Source: an uncultured Bacteroidales bacterium (GTDB lineage: Bacteria > Bacteroidota > Bacteroidia > Bacteroidales > FEN-979). Taken from it: DNA of 64,000 nucleotides. The stretch covers positions 1 through 64,000 of the forward strand of contig CAIRDP010000010.1 in the NCBI GenBank assembly GCA_903877385.1, given 5' to 3'. The translations under genes and the position numbers were made by a program. The notes beneath the pieces are model-generated. The model saw nothing but the letters and a program-made list of their open reading frames with translations. It did not search any database and was not told the origin of the DNA. Positions 24,682-32,620 of the stretch are shown one piece after another (within the stretch, counting starts at the first letter, position 1; every line of letters begins with the position of its first letter).

Positions 24682-25974
24682 TCAAATCTCAGGTTCCGGT
24701 AACAACATATTCGCCCACTTCGTTTTTTCGTCATCCTCGAAGTTGGCCAGGTAGTTTTGGGTAGTTTGCTTGCTTTTATGGCCGAGTGATTCGCTGATAA
24801 ACTCAATGGATGCGCCTGAACGCTTTAATACTGTGGCAAAGCTATGCCGGGCTGTGTAGGTGGTAGCCCGGGCGATCTCAAGCTCGCTACAGATACGTGT
24901 CATGTTATCATTGATATTACGCACCGTTTGCTGGATTAAGCGGTATTCGTCGTTGGGAGTGAGCCCCTTACTTAGAATAGGGAAGATATATTGATCGTTG
25001 CTGCCCGGTTTATTGCCGTGAAGGTCGATGATGCGACGGATTTGCCGGGTGATCATAATATCAATCGTTGTTTCCTCCTCGACTGTATCGGCTGTTTTTG
25101 CGCGGATGAGAGTAATTTTATCACCATGGATGTTCTCGTACTTGAGGCGGGCCAGGTCTTTTATATTGATTCCGTTGCAGAGATAACTGAACAGCCAGTA
25201 ATCGCGGCATTGTTGCTCAAGTGTTCCGGTGGCAGCATTATATGATGCGATCTTAGCCACATCGGCCTGGGTTAATGCCTTTTTGGTGTTCTTGCCTTTG
25301 GGGACTGCATACAATCCGTTCTTCGATTTTCCAAAGGGATATTCTACTCCTTTGGGATTTACTTTATTGAATATTGTGCGAACATTTCGCAAATACATGC
25401 TTACCGTGGTACGGCCGTTTACTTTTGTACGGGATTTTGTCTTACCGGATTTTGTTTTCCATTCAATGGTTCTCGGGGTAAGCATCCACTTTTCATAATT
25501 TTTCAGAAATGTGACAGTGACCGACTCAAATGGGAGTTGTTCTTTGCCGGTAAACTCTTTAAGGGATTTGAGGGAACATTCATAGGTAACGGCTGTGCTG
25601 ATTTTGCCGGCATCGCGGAATTGTTTGGCCGTGGCTTCGAGATTAGAAAAGAGGTCGTTGGCGTCTTTATGTTTTGAGAAGTATGCGGCTTCGAAGGCTT
25701 CGAAGGAAAAAACGGTCATCTCTTCAATAACCTTCATGGCTTTTTTTTCAATTTCGCCGAGATGGATCTTAAGTGGTTTTAATTTAGTGGACGTTGAAAT
25801 TCTATCAAAGTCATCGGAGGACATGTATAAAGTCTTTTTATCAAGGCCTTTCAACGTGTAATATTTACGATTACCTTTATAGGTCACTCTTAATTTGACA
25901 GGATGCAATTCATCGGCATTGCTTTTACGGGTTTCGAGTATTATACCTGTTACCGGGGTGTTATCTGTTTTCAT
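24682..25974 (-). CDS. Tyrosine integrase
   Basis: This 430-residue site-specific recombinase would integrate the prophage into tRNA-Val. Domains: arm-binding/SAM-like N-terminus to about residue 110, core-binding to about 225, catalytic from about 235. Catalytic residues visible are R376 (TYTARHSFA), H399 (SLGHKS) and Y408 (QNYLANF). The first catalytic Arg of most family members (GLR) is replaced by Asn at 270 (CNGINIKDL), a departure also seen in some Bacteroidota integrases such as IntDOT, which has Ser there. The Box II His is Tyr373. It lies about 150 bases from the attachment site. Its C-terminal end is duplicated at 22731-22807. Confidence 0.93.
   Translation of the reverse strand: MKTDNTPVTGIILETRKSNADELHPVKLRVTYKGNRKYYTLKGLDKKTLYMSSDDFDRISTSTKLKPLKIHLGEIEKKAMKVIEEMTVFSFEAFEAAYFSKHKDANDLFSNLEATAKQFRDAGKISTAVTYECSLKSLKEFTGKEQLPFESVTVTFLKNYEKWMLTPRTIEWKTKSGKTKSRTKVNGRTTVSMYLRNVRTIFNKVNPKGVEYPFGKSKNGLYAVPKGKNTKKALTQADVAKIASYNAATGTLEQQCRDYWLFSYLCNGINIKDLARLKYENIHGDKITLIRAKTADTVEEETTIDIMITRQIRRIIDLHGNKPGSNDQYIFPILSKGLTPNDEYRLIQQTVRNINDNMTRICSELEIARATTYTARHSFATVLKRSGASIEFISESLGHKSKQTTQNYLANFEDDEKTKWANMLLPEPEI
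24698..24774. repeat. 77-bp direct repeat (integrase C-terminus), copy 2
   Basis: This copy is part of the intact integrase gene and matches 22731-22807 at about 74 of 77 positions. Confidence 0.85.
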
Positions 25975-25986
25975 AATGTTTTATTA

Positions 25987-26112
25987 AAAAGTACACATAA
26001 AAGTACACATGAAACAGCGAAAAATTACAAAATTTACAAAAATAATTATCAACAAAGAGGCGTGTAAATAATTGATAATGAGTCGAATGATGAACTTTTA
26101 CAAAAAAGTACA
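25987..26112. repeat. Three AAAAGTACA repeats (candidate integrase arm sites)
   Basis: AAAAGTACA occurs at 25987-25995, 25999-26007 and 26104-26112, all direct, between the integrase start and the tRNA remnant. Tyrosine integrases typically bind short direct repeats in this position. Confidence 0.55.
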
Positions 26113-26126
26113 AAAGCCCAATTTTT

Positions 26127-26171
26127 TGCCTTACAAGCAGAGGGTCACAGGTTCGAATCCTGTTGCTCCCA
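26127..26171 (+). other. Prophage right attachment site: 3' part of tRNA-Val(TAC)
   Basis: The sequence starts in the anticodon stem-loop (CTTACAA loop with anticodon TAC at 26132-26134) and continues through the variable loop and T arm (ACAGG TTCGAAT CCTGT) to the acceptor end (TGCTCCC, discriminator A at 26171). The 5' half (GGGAGCA, D arm) is absent upstream, so this is not a working tRNA. The intact tRNA is expected at the other, unseen end. CCA is not encoded. Confidence 0.85.
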
Positions 26172-26185
26172 CTAGTAAAATCAAG

Positions 26186-26217
26186 GGTTTCGGAAGGTCA
26201 GCTTCCGGAACCTTTTT
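26186..26217 (+). terminator. Terminator behind the tRNA-Val remnant
   Basis: GGTTTCGGAAG and CTTCCGGAACC form an 11-bp stem with one G-T wobble around a 5-base loop, followed by TTTTT. This is probably the original terminator of the host tRNA gene. Confidence 0.75.
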
Positions 26218-26263
26218 GTATTTCTACCAAATTTGCAGAGCAATTAAAGTTGGACTGGATTTT

Positions 26264-27754
26264 TCAGGGCGCCACCACCAGGCTGATATCCACGTTACTC
26301 CCGCTGTACGAAATGACGCATTTATAAACCCCGGGTAACATGCCATCTCCCCTGATTTCTATGCTGTTCTTTCCGGCAGGATAAAAATTGCTGTAATTCT
26401 TCAGTTGACGGCCGAACTGGTCGTAAACGATTATTAAGGCTTGCCGGGCTTCGGGAAGATTAAATAAAAGGGTTGTTGCTGATGTAAAGGGATTTGGATA
26501 ATTCAAGGCCCGCTCGTCTGATGCTATGAGCCCGGGGTCTCCTGCAGGATTCGGCATGTGCAAAACGATGTGGTTGATGTTGGGGATCGCATCGAAATTC
26601 AGATAATTAAGCCCGTTCTCACTGGACAGATAGTACGGAAGTTTCTTGTTGCCCTGGGTTATAGAACGCACCCTCGTAAGATCGAGGCCCAACCTGAGTT
26701 TCAGAGAAATGGGAACCTGGGAATGAAACATTGAGTCGGGAAGGGGATTGGTCAGGGAATAGGATATCAGTGTTTGTGTCGAATCAACCATGGCAAGCAC
26801 AGAAGTTTCCCTTTCTTTAATATACCTGAACACAGTATCCAGAGTGGTAATCCACAGGACGTCTTCATTCAATGCCATATGATCGAGGTGGGAGGCGAAT
26901 TCTTCAATGGGAACAGGTTCATAGCCATTGGTGTCATTACCTACACGAAATCCATGCCAGCGTTCCACAAGCCAGCCTCCCAGAGCCATAATGCTATCGG
27001 TAAAACCGTTAACTGCCTGAAGTGGCGTATCATGATAAATATGCTGGCTGGAAATGTTATAATAATCCAGGGGTTCCTGCCCGTTAAAACCATTGTCGGA
27101 TCCCCTGATCGCCAGATAGAATTTCCGGCCAATCTCGATTGTCGTAGCATTCACTTCACCGTTGGGCCAGGCAAATGTTTCACACTTCTGAAGAGGGATC
27201 CGTGAATTGATAATGTCCCTCGAATCCCTGAATTCGTGTATCATGCTGTCGGCCCATTCAGGATGCATTGACAATTCAACAAAATCGGGATGATTCTTGG
27301 AATGGCTCGCTATCTCATGACCCTCGGAAGCCAGGATGTTCAGGGTGTCCCAGCCCGGAGCCCATCCTTTCCCAACCCGGTTAGTTACTATGAAAAATGT
27401 TGCTTTATAATTATGCTGATTAAGCAAGGGGGTGGCATAAGTTACCTGGAAACGGTAATTGTCATCAAAACTCAGTGTAACGGCGGCTTTTTTAAAACCA
27501 CGCCATCTGCCGATCTGATAATCAGGACCAGGGGAATGGTTATTCTCATTTCCGGTTTTATGTGCCGAAAGATGGAATGGGAAAACAATGCTTAAAAACA
27601 GTGAGAGAAAACCAATATTTATATATCTTGCAACATTCTTTAATCTCGCCGGGTAAATTCCCTGCAGCTTGCTGCAGCATCGGGGACCGGGGCAGGCCCC
27701 GGCCTTCATACCATTGATTTTGGAATGAGAGGGTAAAGAATATGCCATAAGCAT
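26264..27754 (-). CDS. Secreted polysaccharide deacetylase with T9SS sorting domain
   Basis: This protein has up to 496 residues. A NodB-type deacetylase domain starts at AAVTLSFDDNYRFQ (the metal-binding Asp pair), with FIVTNRVG and GHEIASHSKNHPDF (metal-binding His pair) further on. It would deacetylate a carbohydrate outside the cell. The C-terminus (LNYPNPFTSATTLLFNLPEA, then VYDQFGRQLKNY, ending ISLVVAP) is a typical type A type IX secretion sorting domain. A hydrophobic segment, NIGFLSLFLSIVFPFHLSA, serves as signal peptide. The first 50 residues pass through a dispersed GC-rich repeat (27652-27712), so the true start is uncertain. It is the first host gene after the prophage. Confidence 0.85.
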   Translation of the reverse strand: MLMAYSLPSHSKINGMKAGACPGPRCCSKLQGIYPARLKNVARYINIGFLSLFLSIVFPFHLSAHKTGNENNHSPGPDYQIGRWRGFKKAAVTLSFDDNYRFQVTYATPLLNQHNYKATFFIVTNRVGKGWAPGWDTLNILASEGHEIASHSKNHPDFVELSMHPEWADSMIHEFRDSRDIINSRIPLQKCETFAWPNGEVNATTIEIGRKFYLAIRGSDNGFNGQEPLDYYNISSQHIYHDTPLQAVNGFTDSIMALGGWLVERWHGFRVGNDTNGYEPVPIEEFASHLDHMALNEDVLWITTLDTVFRYIKERETSVLAMVDSTQTLISYSLTNPLPDSMFHSQVPISLKLRLGLDLTRVRSITQGNKKLPYYLSSENGLNYLNFDAIPNINHIVLHMPNPAGDPGLIASDERALNYPNPFTSATTLLFNLPEARQALIIVYDQFGRQLKNYSNFYPAGKNSIEIRGDGMLPGVYKCVISYSGSNVDISLVVAP

Positions 27755-27818
27755 CAGTTTTAGTGGATGTTATTTTGTTGTAAATATATATATAATTCCA
27801 TATCATGATATCCGGATT

Positions 27819-29102
27819 ATGTTAAAATACCTTAAAAACAGATCTGACTATTTTAAAAATATCTCAAAACTTGTTGCAGGGACTTCCATTGCCCAGTTGA
27901 TCTCTTTTCTTGCAGCCCCTGTTATAACACGCTTGTTTACACCTTCCGACGTAGGGTCTTTTACCTTCCTTCTATCAATCGCTGGCGGTATCGGCTTAGT
28001 GGCGACTCTCCGTTACGAGTTGGCCATTATACTTCCAAAAGAGAATAGTGATTCGGCTAACCTGGCTTTTCTTTCAATGATCATTGCCTTCTTTATTTCC
28101 ATCTTATCGGTTTTGGTTTTGTTTTTCATCGATCTGTTCATACTCCCCGGAATTATCAGGAGCCCGGTGTATAAACAATGGATATACCTCTTGCCGGTAC
28201 TGATCTTTTTGATGGCCGCGAGCAATGTTTTCCAGCAGTGGCATAATCATAAAAGGGAATACAAGACATTGGCATACTCCAAGATCATTACTTCCCTGGC
28301 CAATAACCTTTCAACCTTGCTCATGGGGTTTGCCGGGATGGGTGCATTGGGATTGTGGCTTGGAAATTTTGCGGGATTTCTTTTCGTTGTGCTGTTTTTT
28401 ACCATCATCTTTTATTTCCGTCACCGTGGAGATCTTAGCTATTTTAATTTTTCATCACAGAAAAAACTTGCCGGGAAATACAAATTCCTCCCTTTGGCCA
28501 ATACTCCCCAGGTGATCGTTGAAATGGTTCAGTCGTATGGGATCATTTACCTTTTGAAGATATTCTTCTCATCTTCAGTATTGGGATTATATTCCTTATC
28601 CCTGCGCCTGTTGCAGGCTCCTCTGTGGCTTGTGGGCATTTCCATAGGCCAGGTTTTTTATAAAGAAGCCTCAGAGCAATACCAGAAGGACGGGAATCTT
28701 ATACTACCGGTTATGAAAACGATAAGGACCTCGACTGCGATTGCATTCCCGATACTGATTATCCTTTTAACAATCGGTCCCTGGCTGATTGGTTTTATTT
28801 TCGGCAATACCTGGACCGAAGCCGGCAGGTATGCACGAATACTAGCACCCTGGATGTTTTTTGATTTTATCCGCTCAACAATCAGCCAGGCTCCGCTCAT
28901 CATAGGAAAAGCAAGATCCATGTTTTACCTTTCGCTGATCGGATCAATCCTGATCATTGTATCCATTGTGACAGGAGGATTTATCTTCAGGGATCCTGTG
29001 GTTGCTTTTATTATGCTGTCGGTGCTTCAGAGTGTATATTGCCTGGTTATCATCATCTGGATCCTGGCATTCTCGAAGAAGGCTTCAAAGATCGACCGGT
29101 AA
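27819..29102 (+). CDS. Flippase for surface polysaccharide (Wzx-like)
   Basis: This 427-residue protein has about 12 hydrophobic membrane segments, for example SIAQLISFLAAPVITRLFTP near the N-terminus, LSMIIAFFISILSVLVLFFI, GIIYLLKIFFSSSVLGLYSL and AIAFPILIILLTIGPWLIGF. The N-terminal half (AGTSIAQLISFLAAPVITRL, FTPSDVGSFTFLLSI) is the common pattern of polysaccharide flippases, which move lipid-linked sugar units across the inner membrane. No glycosyltransferases are adjacent, so it is an orphan here. It ends 20 bases before the convergent acyltransferase gene. Confidence 0.88.
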   Translation: MLKYLKNRSDYFKNISKLVAGTSIAQLISFLAAPVITRLFTPSDVGSFTFLLSIAGGIGLVATLRYELAIILPKENSDSANLAFLSMIIAFFISILSVLVLFFIDLFILPGIIRSPVYKQWIYLLPVLIFLMAASNVFQQWHNHKREYKTLAYSKIITSLANNLSTLLMGFAGMGALGLWLGNFAGFLFVVLFFTIIFYFRHRGDLSYFNFSSQKKLAGKYKFLPLANTPQVIVEMVQSYGIIYLLKIFFSSSVLGLYSLSLRLLQAPLWLVGISIGQVFYKEASEQYQKDGNLILPVMKTIRTSTAIAFPILIILLTIGPWLIGFIFGNTWTEAGRYARILAPWMFFDFIRSTISQAPLIIGKARSMFYLSLIGSILIIVSIVTGGFIFRDPVVAFIMLSVLQSVYCLVIIIWILAFSKKASKIDR

Positions 29103-29122
29103 ACAAATCCAGATAGCTTGTT

Positions 29123-29731
29123 TCAAGCAGGGTCTTCCTTGTTTCCAACATCTGCTGAATCCTGATTTTTATTGTTGCCGGATCCTGATAAACTGAACCT
29201 CTCGGGATGCTTTGCTTTCTTGCCCCGGTAAAAGTGCTGGATAACGGCCAGGTCTTTGTCATAATCCCCGCTTGGTGAAATTACAGGGCCAATCCCTCCT
29301 GTTTTTTTTTCATAATCGATAAATGAGCAGGCGATAGGGACTCCGGCTTCCATTGCGATCATGTAAAACCCCTTTTTCCACTGTGCAACCTTCTTTCGTG
29401 TTCCCTCGGGAGTTATCACTACATAAAAAGATTCTGAGCTGTCAAACATTTCCTTCAGCTGGTCTACCATAAAATTCTTCTTTCCCCTGGCCACGGGAAT
29501 TCCCCCGAGTTTCCTCAGCAGCCATCCCAGGGGCCATTTAAAGACTTCTTCCTTGATGAGGAATCGTATGTTCACATCAGCAATATGAAAGGTCATCCAT
29601 CCAATGACAAAATCCCAATAGCTTGTATGTGGGGCCGAAATAATCACGGCTTTTTTTACACCTTCAGGCACCTGGCCATCGGTATGCCATCCCATGGTCT
29701 TCAAAACGGATATTGCAAACCAATGGCTCAT
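29123..29731 (-). CDS. 1-acylglycerol-3-phosphate acyltransferase-like
   Basis: This 202-residue protein has the PlsC-type motifs: HTSYWD (HX4D, catalytic His), IPVARGKK and TPEGTRKK (substrate phosphate binding). It would transfer an acyl chain to a lysophospholipid or related acceptor at the inner membrane. It is shorter than typical PlsC and lacks a clear N-terminal membrane segment; the C-terminus is Ser/Gly/Asn-rich and may be disordered. It overlaps the upstream PfkB-family kinase by four bases. The true acceptor is unknown. Confidence 0.82.
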   Translation of the reverse strand: MSHWFAISVLKTMGWHTDGQVPEGVKKAVIISAPHTSYWDFVIGWMTFHIADVNIRFLIKEEVFKWPLGWLLRKLGGIPVARGKKNFMVDQLKEMFDSSESFYVVITPEGTRKKVAQWKKGFYMIAMEAGVPIACSFIDYEKKTGGIGPVISPSGDYDKDLAVIQHFYRGKKAKHPERFSLSGSGNNKNQDSADVGNKEDPA

Positions 29732-30657
29732 GACGTTAAGCTTTTACCGAAGCCTGGAGAAATATAATTTTCGAGAGATTTACAAACTTCCGCAGAAAAA
29801 GCGATCCCAGACAGGATTACTGCTTGTATGAGTCTCTTCGGCATGCTCCTCATATCTTCGGCGGTGAGTTTGCTGCTGACCAGGGAATAAATGATGCCGG
29901 CATTGAAATTATCACCTGCACCTACGGTACTTACCAAGGACTTCAGGGGAGGAATTTTGATCTCGGATTTACTATCGCCGAACCAGGCAATAACGCTTTT
30001 GCTGTTCCTTGTAATGATGACATTATTGCAGCCTGATAAGCTTAGTTTCGTCTTTATTTCTTCAGGTTTTTCCAGGCCGAAAATATTTAGAAAATCCTCA
30101 TCGGAACCCCTGACGATATCAGCCAGGGCAATGTTCTGAATGATCCAGGGCCTTACTTTGTCAAGCATACCTGCATGGGATTTCCTGAAATTCGGGTCAT
30201 AGATGATCAGGGTTCCTGCAGATTTTGCCTGTTTTACCCATTTCTTGATTTTACTGTGGATACCCGCTGTGATGGAATAAATCGAGCCGAAAAGAATCAC
30301 ATCCTCTTTTTTCGTTTCCGGCAGGGGATCTTTCATCCTCAAAGCAGGATACTGTGTATAGAAAGTATATGATGCATTGAGTTCCCTGTCAAGGAAGGCA
30401 AGAGCGAGAGCTGTCTTCCCATCCCCGTAACGGTTGATAAAGCCCGAACCTACATGATTCTCCTGTAAAAAAGAGTCTATCATCTTCCCCGTATGGTCAT
30501 TCCCGTATTCGCTGATGAATTCCACTCTCAGGCCAGCCCTCCCGAGCGACACGGAAGTATTCAGCATTGATCCTCCCGGGATTGCCGATACGGGCACTCC
30601 ATCCCTGAAGATGATATCCAGGACTGTTTCGCCTATGCAGTAAACAACAGTCTCCAT
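29728..30657 (-). CDS. PfkB-family carbohydrate kinase
   Basis: This 309-residue ribokinase/fructokinase-type enzyme phosphorylates a sugar with ATP. Conserved features: N-terminal IPGGSMLNTSVSLGRAGL (sugar binding), the ATP region IITRNSKSVIAWF, and the catalytic STVGAGDNFNAGI (GAGD motif, Asp base) near residue 240. The substrate is not predictable. It lies 1 base downstream of dnaX and overlaps the acyltransferase by four bases, so the three genes are probably transcribed together. Confidence 0.9.
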   Translation of the reverse strand: METVVYCIGETVLDIIFRDGVPVSAIPGGSMLNTSVSLGRAGLRVEFISEYGNDHTGKMIDSFLQENHVGSGFINRYGDGKTALALAFLDRELNASYTFYTQYPALRMKDPLPETKKEDVILFGSIYSITAGIHSKIKKWVKQAKSAGTLIIYDPNFRKSHAGMLDKVRPWIIQNIALADIVRGSDEDFLNIFGLEKPEEIKTKLSLSGCNNVIITRNSKSVIAWFGDSKSEIKIPPLKSLVSTVGAGDNFNAGIIYSLVSSKLTAEDMRSMPKRLIQAVILSGIAFSAEVCKSLENYISPGFGKSLTS

Positions 30658-30658
30658 A

Positions 30659-32455
30659 TCAGTATTCTATCTCAAGATCAAGTTCTTCTTTCAGTTTAAG
30701 GAGTGAGGGATTTTTTTCAACCATTTTATCAAACTTATCCTTATCGGTATATGGCCTTGACCCCTTGCTGTTTTCAGCTACTTTCGCAGCCAGGTTCAGT
30801 TTAAAGTTATCAAGCCTCTGTCGCAGGAACCCCAGCATTTCAGCTTTTTTCTGAAAGATTTCGTCTTCGAGCAGCTTATTTTCAATGGTAATTTCAATAT
30901 TGAAATCATCTTTAAGTTCCGGCATGGATTGCAGAAGGCTATTGTAGAGGTGAGGCAAACCGGACTTAAGAGAGCCAATATATTCATTCCATGCGGCATT
31001 CAGGTCTTCCTGTGTAAAGGGATTTGCCTTGTCATAGACTGCAGAATCTTCGAGAACTTCTGAATGGCCATCAGGCTTTTTTGCGGTTTGTTTGATGGAA
31101 AAAGTTCCGGAAATATTTTCCTTGAGGTCTTTCAGTTTGACCGGGGTCACCGGGGAAGGCTTAGCTGGGTTTGGCTGTTTTTCGGACGTTAAGATTTTCT
31201 TTTCAGGGGCAGGGGAGGCTGGCACGGGCTGAACACCTGCCCGATGCGGCTGGGACTGCTGTTGCGGCTGCGACAGTGGTTGTGATTGCTGTTGTGCCGG
31301 CTGTTGAGTCGGTGTTTGCTGGACAGGGTGGGGGCCCGCTTGTTTTATTGCTGACTGCTGATGAGAGGAGGCAGAGCACATCAGCATAAGCGCAAGTTCA
31401 AGGTGGATACGTTTATTGTTGCTGGTTTTATAAGCAAGGTCGCAGCGGTTGGTAGTATCCAGGAGGTTTAAAAGGTAAGCGGTCTGGAAACGGCCCGACT
31501 GCGCGGTATAACGGGCCCTGATCGATGGGGCGGTCTCCATGAGCTTCACCGTAGCCGGGTCTTTACAAACCAGAAGGTTCCTGAGATGTTCCCCGAAACC
31601 AATAAGGAAATGCTGGCCGTCAAAGCCTTTTCCTATGATATCGTCCAGGGTAAGAAGGGAGCCGGCGATATCAGAATTCAATATCTGGTCACAGATGCGG
31701 AAATAATATTCATAATCCAGAACATTCAGGTTCTCGATAACGGTAGAGTATTGCAGGGTATTCCCCGCAAAACTTACAAGCTGGTCAAAAATCGAAAGAG
31801 CGTCACGCATTGCCCCGTCGGCTTTCTGGGCGATGATATGCAATGCATTTTCATCAACGCTGATGTTTTCCTTGCCGGCCACGAACTTCAGGTGGCTTAC
31901 CATGTCATCCGCAGTGATCCTTCTGAAATCAAAGATCTGGCAGCGTGAAAGAATGGTAGGAAGTATTTTGTGTTTTTCGGTTGTGGCCAGGATGAATTTC
32001 GCGTAAGGGGGAGGTTCTTCCAGTGTTTTAAGGAAAGCATTGAAAGCCGAAGCCGAGAGCATGTGAACTTCGTCGATTATATATACCTTGTATTTCCCCA
32101 TCTGGGGCGGTATTCTCACCTGTTCGACCAGCGTACGGATATCATCCACCGAATTATTCGAGGCCCCGTCAAGTTCGTAAATATTAAAGGAAGCGTTTTC
32201 GTTGAACGAGGTGCAACTCTGGCATTGATCGCAGGCTTCGCCCGAATCGGAAAGGTTCTCGCAATTGATGGTTTTTGCCAGGATTCTTGCGCAGGTGGTT
32301 TTACCCACTCCCCTGGGGCCGCAGAACAGGAATGCCTGTGCAAGCTGGTTATGCAGGATTGCATTCTTTAAGGTGTTGGTGATAGTTGCCTGGCCTACAA
32401 CTGTGTCGAAAGTCTGTGGCCTGTATTTCCTTGCCGAAACGATGAAATTATCCAT
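30659..32455 (-). CDS. dnaX: DNA polymerase III subunit gamma/tau
   Basis: This 598-residue clamp-loader ATPase has Walker A GPRGVGKT at 46-53, zinc Cys at 65, 75, 78 and 81 (CENLSDSGEACDQCQSC), Walker B IIDEVHML and the SRC motif TILSRCQIFDF. A Gln/Pro-rich linker occupies about 370-430 (PVQQTPTQQPAQQQSQPLSQ and similar), followed by a charged C-terminal domain. No A-rich slippery site was seen, so a shorter gamma form by frameshifting is not indicated. A TACTTTTG box at 32564-32571 (minus strand) may be the promoter. The length fits Bacteroidota DnaX. Confidence 0.95.
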   Translation of the reverse strand: MDNFIVSARKYRPQTFDTVVGQATITNTLKNAILHNQLAQAFLFCGPRGVGKTTCARILAKTINCENLSDSGEACDQCQSCTSFNENASFNIYELDGASNNSVDDIRTLVEQVRIPPQMGKYKVYIIDEVHMLSASAFNAFLKTLEEPPPYAKFILATTEKHKILPTILSRCQIFDFRRITADDMVSHLKFVAGKENISVDENALHIIAQKADGAMRDALSIFDQLVSFAGNTLQYSTVIENLNVLDYEYYFRICDQILNSDIAGSLLTLDDIIGKGFDGQHFLIGFGEHLRNLLVCKDPATVKLMETAPSIRARYTAQSGRFQTAYLLNLLDTTNRCDLAYKTSNNKRIHLELALMLMCSASSHQQSAIKQAGPHPVQQTPTQQPAQQQSQPLSQPQQQSQPHRAGVQPVPASPAPEKKILTSEKQPNPAKPSPVTPVKLKDLKENISGTFSIKQTAKKPDGHSEVLEDSAVYDKANPFTQEDLNAAWNEYIGSLKSGLPHLYNSLLQSMPELKDDFNIEITIENKLLEDEIFQKKAEMLGFLRQRLDNFKLNLAAKVAENSKGSRPYTDKDKFDKMVEKNPSLLKLKEELDLEIEY

Positions 32456-32620
32456 AAATTCCCTTCAGATCTGTTCAGTTTAAACTCCCCCTGATCCTCC
32501 TCCAATACCCGGTGTAAACCGTTGCGGGATTTACCCGTGAAGGCATTCCAATGAATTATAATTCAAAAGTACGAAAGTTTTCGTTTTTTCCTTAATTTGG
32601 CTACATCAAAACCCTGAACA

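Larger units (their letters stand above)
1..26171. mobile_element. Integrated tailed prophage (right part; left end outside window)
   Basis: The segment carries the hallmark genes of a tailed phage: terminase, portal, major capsid, prohead protease, DnaB, RecT and tyrosine integrase. It ends in a partial tRNA-Val, the usual integration target of such integrases. Accessory genes (HigBA-type locus, MutS-like ATPase, two AbiE pairs) sit between the structural, replication and integration blocks. The left attachment site is not in the window, so total size is unknown. The nonsense codon in the HigB-like toxin and the integrase relic show some decay, but every recognised core phage gene reads through intact, so the prophage could still be functional. 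That last point is inference. Confidence 0.9.

Noticed and set aside
26072-26171. Complete tRNA gene
   Set aside because: Only the anticodon loop to acceptor end is present; no D arm or 5' acceptor strand upstream.
31200-31300. Programmed frameshift in dnaX
   Set aside because: No A-rich slippery heptamer or following stem was seen; the Gln/Pro linker is in frame.
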